A DNA stretch of 64,000 nucleotides. It comes from Chitinophagaceae bacterium (GTDB lineage Bacteria; Bacteroidota; Bacteroidia; Chitinophagales; Chitinophagaceae). Location of the stretch: assembly GCA_947476485.1 (NCBI GenBank), contig CANJQU010000008.1, positions 1 through 64,000 of the forward strand. The letters are read 5' to 3'. Every line of letters begins with the position of its first letter. Position 1 is the stretch's first letter. The position numbers were made by a program, and so were the translations under genes. Below, piece after piece: positions 62,251 through 64,000 of the stretch. The notes under the pieces are model-generated. The model saw only the letters and a program-made list of their open reading frames with translations, did no database searches and was not told the origin of the DNA.

Positions 62251-62313
62251 GAAGGCGTTAGTTTTCTATGGGGAAACTTTTAGGTTTTGACTTCTCACTT
62301 TTAACTTAGTGCA

Positions 62314-62556
62314 TCATTCCCACGGCTTCCTTTTTTCCTCCCGCTTGGCCAGCAGGTACAGCAGGAACATAACAATGCGCAGCACAACAAACAGAATGAC
62401 CACGATCGTCAGGTACATCTCCATCGAATCTTCGCTGATAAGATCCGTATGCTGCACATAAGTCACTCGCCACAATATCACCGCGCCTATCACCAATGCA
62501 AAAATGATGCAGTTAATAAGTATCCGCCCGTTAAAAAGTTCTTTGAGGTGTGACAT
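62314..62556 (-). CDS. Small two-helix membrane protein, unknown
   Basis: An 80-residue protein with two hydrophobic segments (residues 16-30 and 48-67) and a Lys/Arg-rich C-terminal end. The N-terminal HLKELFNGRILINCIIF may be amphipathic. No family recognised. It is on the opposite strand to the acetyltransferase gene and beside the XRE/S24 repressor gene; I see no functional link. Confidence 0.5.
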   Translation of the reverse strand: MSHLKELFNGRILINCIIFALVIGAVILWRVTYVQHTDLISEDSMEMYLTIVVILFVVLRIVMFLLYLLAKREEKRKPWE

Positions 62557-62637
62557 GGTAACGTGGTTGTACTAACGAAAGTAAAAATACTTATTAAAAG
62601 ACTTGATAACAAAGACACGCCTTATCAACCTATCAAC

Positions 62638-63450
62638 TTATCCCTTACTCCCCATCATCCGCTTCATCTCCAGCACATCCATTTCCAGGTCGGCCAGGCG
62701 GTGATACACTTCTGCGGGCTCGCTGAAGTCGCTGCTTATTTTCATGCGGCCATACCACACCTCTTTTATGTCTTCAGGATCTATCTCCAGCGTCGGGAAT
62801 TCATGCCTGTGGGCTATCGTATCAGATTTCAGATAGAGTTTACCACGCTCCTTCAGCCTGTTCACCACGCGCTTCACGGCCACGCCGCCTGTGTGCACCA
62901 CCACATACACCCTGTTATCGCGTATCTTATCCAGTTCATCTATCCATTCCCCTATTATGCGGTCGCCATGCAGCACATTCGGCGCCATAGATGGGCCGTC
63001 TACTTCAAACATCCTGTAGGTTGCATTATTCAGTCCCGGCAGCCGGAAGGTGGGCAGCGACTCCATAAACTCCACATCGCCATAGCCCGATAGGTAACCA
63101 GCCCGCGCCTTCACCGGCACATAAACTATGTTGTCGTTCCCGCTATTGTCTACGGTGATGATCTTAGGAATACTATTATACCCCAATAGCGGCTTTTGTT
63201 CAAACGCACCCTTTAGCATTATATCCTTTTCGCCCGACTTAATTATGTCCTCCATGTTTTTTGACAGCAGGTCGTCAAGTGGTATTCCAAAATACTTGGA
63301 AAATGTGAGTAGCGTATCCACATTTGGCTCACTAATTCCGGCTTCATAATTTGCAATGGTGGTCCGGCCTATATTCACGTCGGAGCTAAGCGCATCCTGC
63401 GTTTTGCCCGATTTTTTCCGTAGAAATTTAAGATTGGCTGCTAAGTACAT
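62638..63450 (-). CDS. XRE/S24 LexA-like repressor
   Basis: A 270-residue regulator: N-terminal helix-turn-helix (LRKKSGKTQDALSSDVNIGRTTIANYEAG, with core IGRTTIANYEAGISEPN) and a C-terminal S24 autoprotease domain, with the catalytic Ser in VDGPSMAPNVLHGDRI and Lys in VAVKRVV. The Ala-Gly in KARAGYLSG could be the self-cleavage site. This architecture is that of phage CI-like repressors that respond to DNA damage through RecA, but chromosomal regulators share it. It is divergent from the truncated gene at the right edge, the usual repressor/early-gene layout. Confidence 0.85.
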   Translation of the reverse strand: MYLAANLKFLRKKSGKTQDALSSDVNIGRTTIANYEAGISEPNVDTLLTFSKYFGIPLDDLLSKNMEDIIKSGEKDIMLKGAFEQKPLLGYNSIPKIITVDNSGNDNIVYVPVKARAGYLSGYGDVEFMESLPTFRLPGLNNATYRMFEVDGPSMAPNVLHGDRIIGEWIDELDKIRDNRVYVVVHTGGVAVKRVVNRLKERGKLYLKSDTIAHRHEFPTLEIDPEDIKEVWYGRMKISSDFSEPAEVYHRLADLEMDVLEMKRMMGSKG

Positions 63451-63776
63451 AACGCAAAGGTAAGATTATTTTTCCACAAAATTTGGATTTGTCAAATAAT
63501 TTGGAATATCTTTGTGTCGGAATTAATGCTTTAGTACTCTAAAAATACAAACAATCACCATCTATGCCAAATAAATTGTAAAACAGCCCCGGTGGAGTTA
63601 AAGGGTTAAAAAGTCAAAGAGGTAACATAGTGCACATTTTACTTCGGAACTATTAACGCTTTAACCCCACAACCCTATTACACGATCACCTTATTAACTC
63701 TATAACCAATTGACCCCTATAACTAATTAACCTCTTGACCAAGCAACTATCACTTAATCTTTTAAAAACAGAGTCT
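63451..63776. other. Divergent control region with operator-like repeats
   Basis: Holds ATTTGTCAAAT (63487-63497, an 11-bp palindrome), a plus-strand -7 element TATCTTTG (63507-63514) with TTTG 21 nt upstream, and at 63600-63745 recurring TTAACC/GGTTAA-like and TTGACC/GGTCAA motifs on both strands. The palindrome is a candidate site for the adjacent repressor. Confidence 0.45.
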
Positions 63777-64000
63777 ATGACAAACGAACAGAAAGCACAA
63801 GTAAGAGACGCCCTGCTGCGCTATGTGGGCAACTTCAGCAGCCAGACCATCGCCGCAGAAAGTCTGCAGGGCATTAGCGCATCTGCTATTTCACAAGTAA
63901 AAAACAATAACTGGGAGCTGCTCAGCGACCGCCTATGGCACACCATTGCCCGCCAGGTTGGTTTTTACTGTGGTGAGTGGTCACCAGCCGATACCGGTGC
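63777..64000 (+). CDS. Truncated MuB-like ATPase (partial, runs off the window)
   Basis: The first 74 codons are visible (MTNEQKAQVRDALLRYV...). The segment SLQGISASAISQVKNNNWELL resembles the N-terminal helix-turn-helix of MuB-type DNA-binding ATPases of Mu-like phages and related transposons in Bacteroidota, where such a start precedes an AAA domain; key residues are GISASAISQVKN. The ATPase part lies beyond 64000, so the identification is tentative. It is divergent from the XRE/S24 repressor, as expected for an early phage gene. Confidence 0.5.
   Translation, partial: MTNEQKAQVRDALLRYVGNFSSQTIAAESLQGISASAISQVKNNNWELLSDRLWHTIARQVGFYCGEWSPADTG

Noticed and set aside
1-64000. tRNA, rRNA or CRISPR genes
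   Set aside because: I scanned intergenic regions by eye for cloverleaf arms and array repeats and found none; a covariance-model search such as tRNAscan would be decisive.

Overview
The window looks like the chromosome of a Bacteroidota member, most likely a Chitinophagaceae-like lineage. The support is: Bacteroidota-type promoters (TTTG, about 19 nt, TAnnTTTG) with weak Shine-Dalgarno signals; two proteins ending in type A type-IX-secretion (T9SS) sorting domains; many AQ-type signal peptides; and families typical of the phylum (DUF5723-like barrels, DUF6132, imelysin). I saw no rRNA, tRNA or CRISPR array. Coding is dense and most genes are housekeeping or envelope genes.

Layout. 1-766 has no convincing gene but carries three TGTGATAT repeats spaced 11 nt apart. 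767-9810 holds a small aspzincin-type metallopeptidase, a membrane-anchored patatin-like lipase, a GT-A-like protein, histidine ammonia-lyase, a thioredoxin-like protein, a MerR regulator and a SurA/PpiD-type chaperone. 10438-25909 holds nadA, a PA-domain T9SS protein, mnmG with three parS-type sites, recX, apaG, a PIF1-like helicase, an orphan peptide-binding lipoprotein, pdxJ and two paralogous barrel proteins. 26252-30657 is a leftward locus: a 29-residue membrane peptide, a porin-like protein, a Rieske protein, imelysin and a di-haem oxidoreductase. 31082-38272 encodes a 2396-residue adhesin-like protein with about 24 Ig-like repeats, followed by a 40-bp perfect palindromic terminator and a helicase-nuclease. 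41595-46406 is a leftward sulfur/redox cluster: a Crp-type regulator, two small membrane proteins, two single-domain rhodaneses, a Cys-rich membrane protein, thioredoxin, a CoA-disulfide-reductase/rhodanese fusion and a rhodanese/thioredoxin fusion.

The most striking part is 46652-56069, a rightward inorganic-carbon island in the order small protein A, SulP-A, DabA, DabB, small protein B, SulP-B, beta-carbonic anhydrase. DabA keeps the expected zinc ligands (C348, D350, H519, C534). The SulP transporters and carbonic anhydrase probably import and interconvert bicarbonate and CO2. No RuBisCO or carboxysome gene is present, so the likely role is feeding heterotrophic carboxylations in low-CO2 air. 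The unrecognised small protein is duplicated, with one copy just upstream of each SulP gene, which makes it a candidate accessory subunit.

The phosphate operon pstS-pstC-pstA-pstB-phoU follows (56571-60949), preceded by four tandem 11-nt units that look like a Bacteroidota PHO box. The right end has a YceI gene under a textbook promoter with an embedded palindrome, a small acetyltransferase, an XRE/S24 repressor and, divergent from it, the truncated start of a gene resembling MuB-type ATPases. That may be the edge of a Mu-like transposable prophage.
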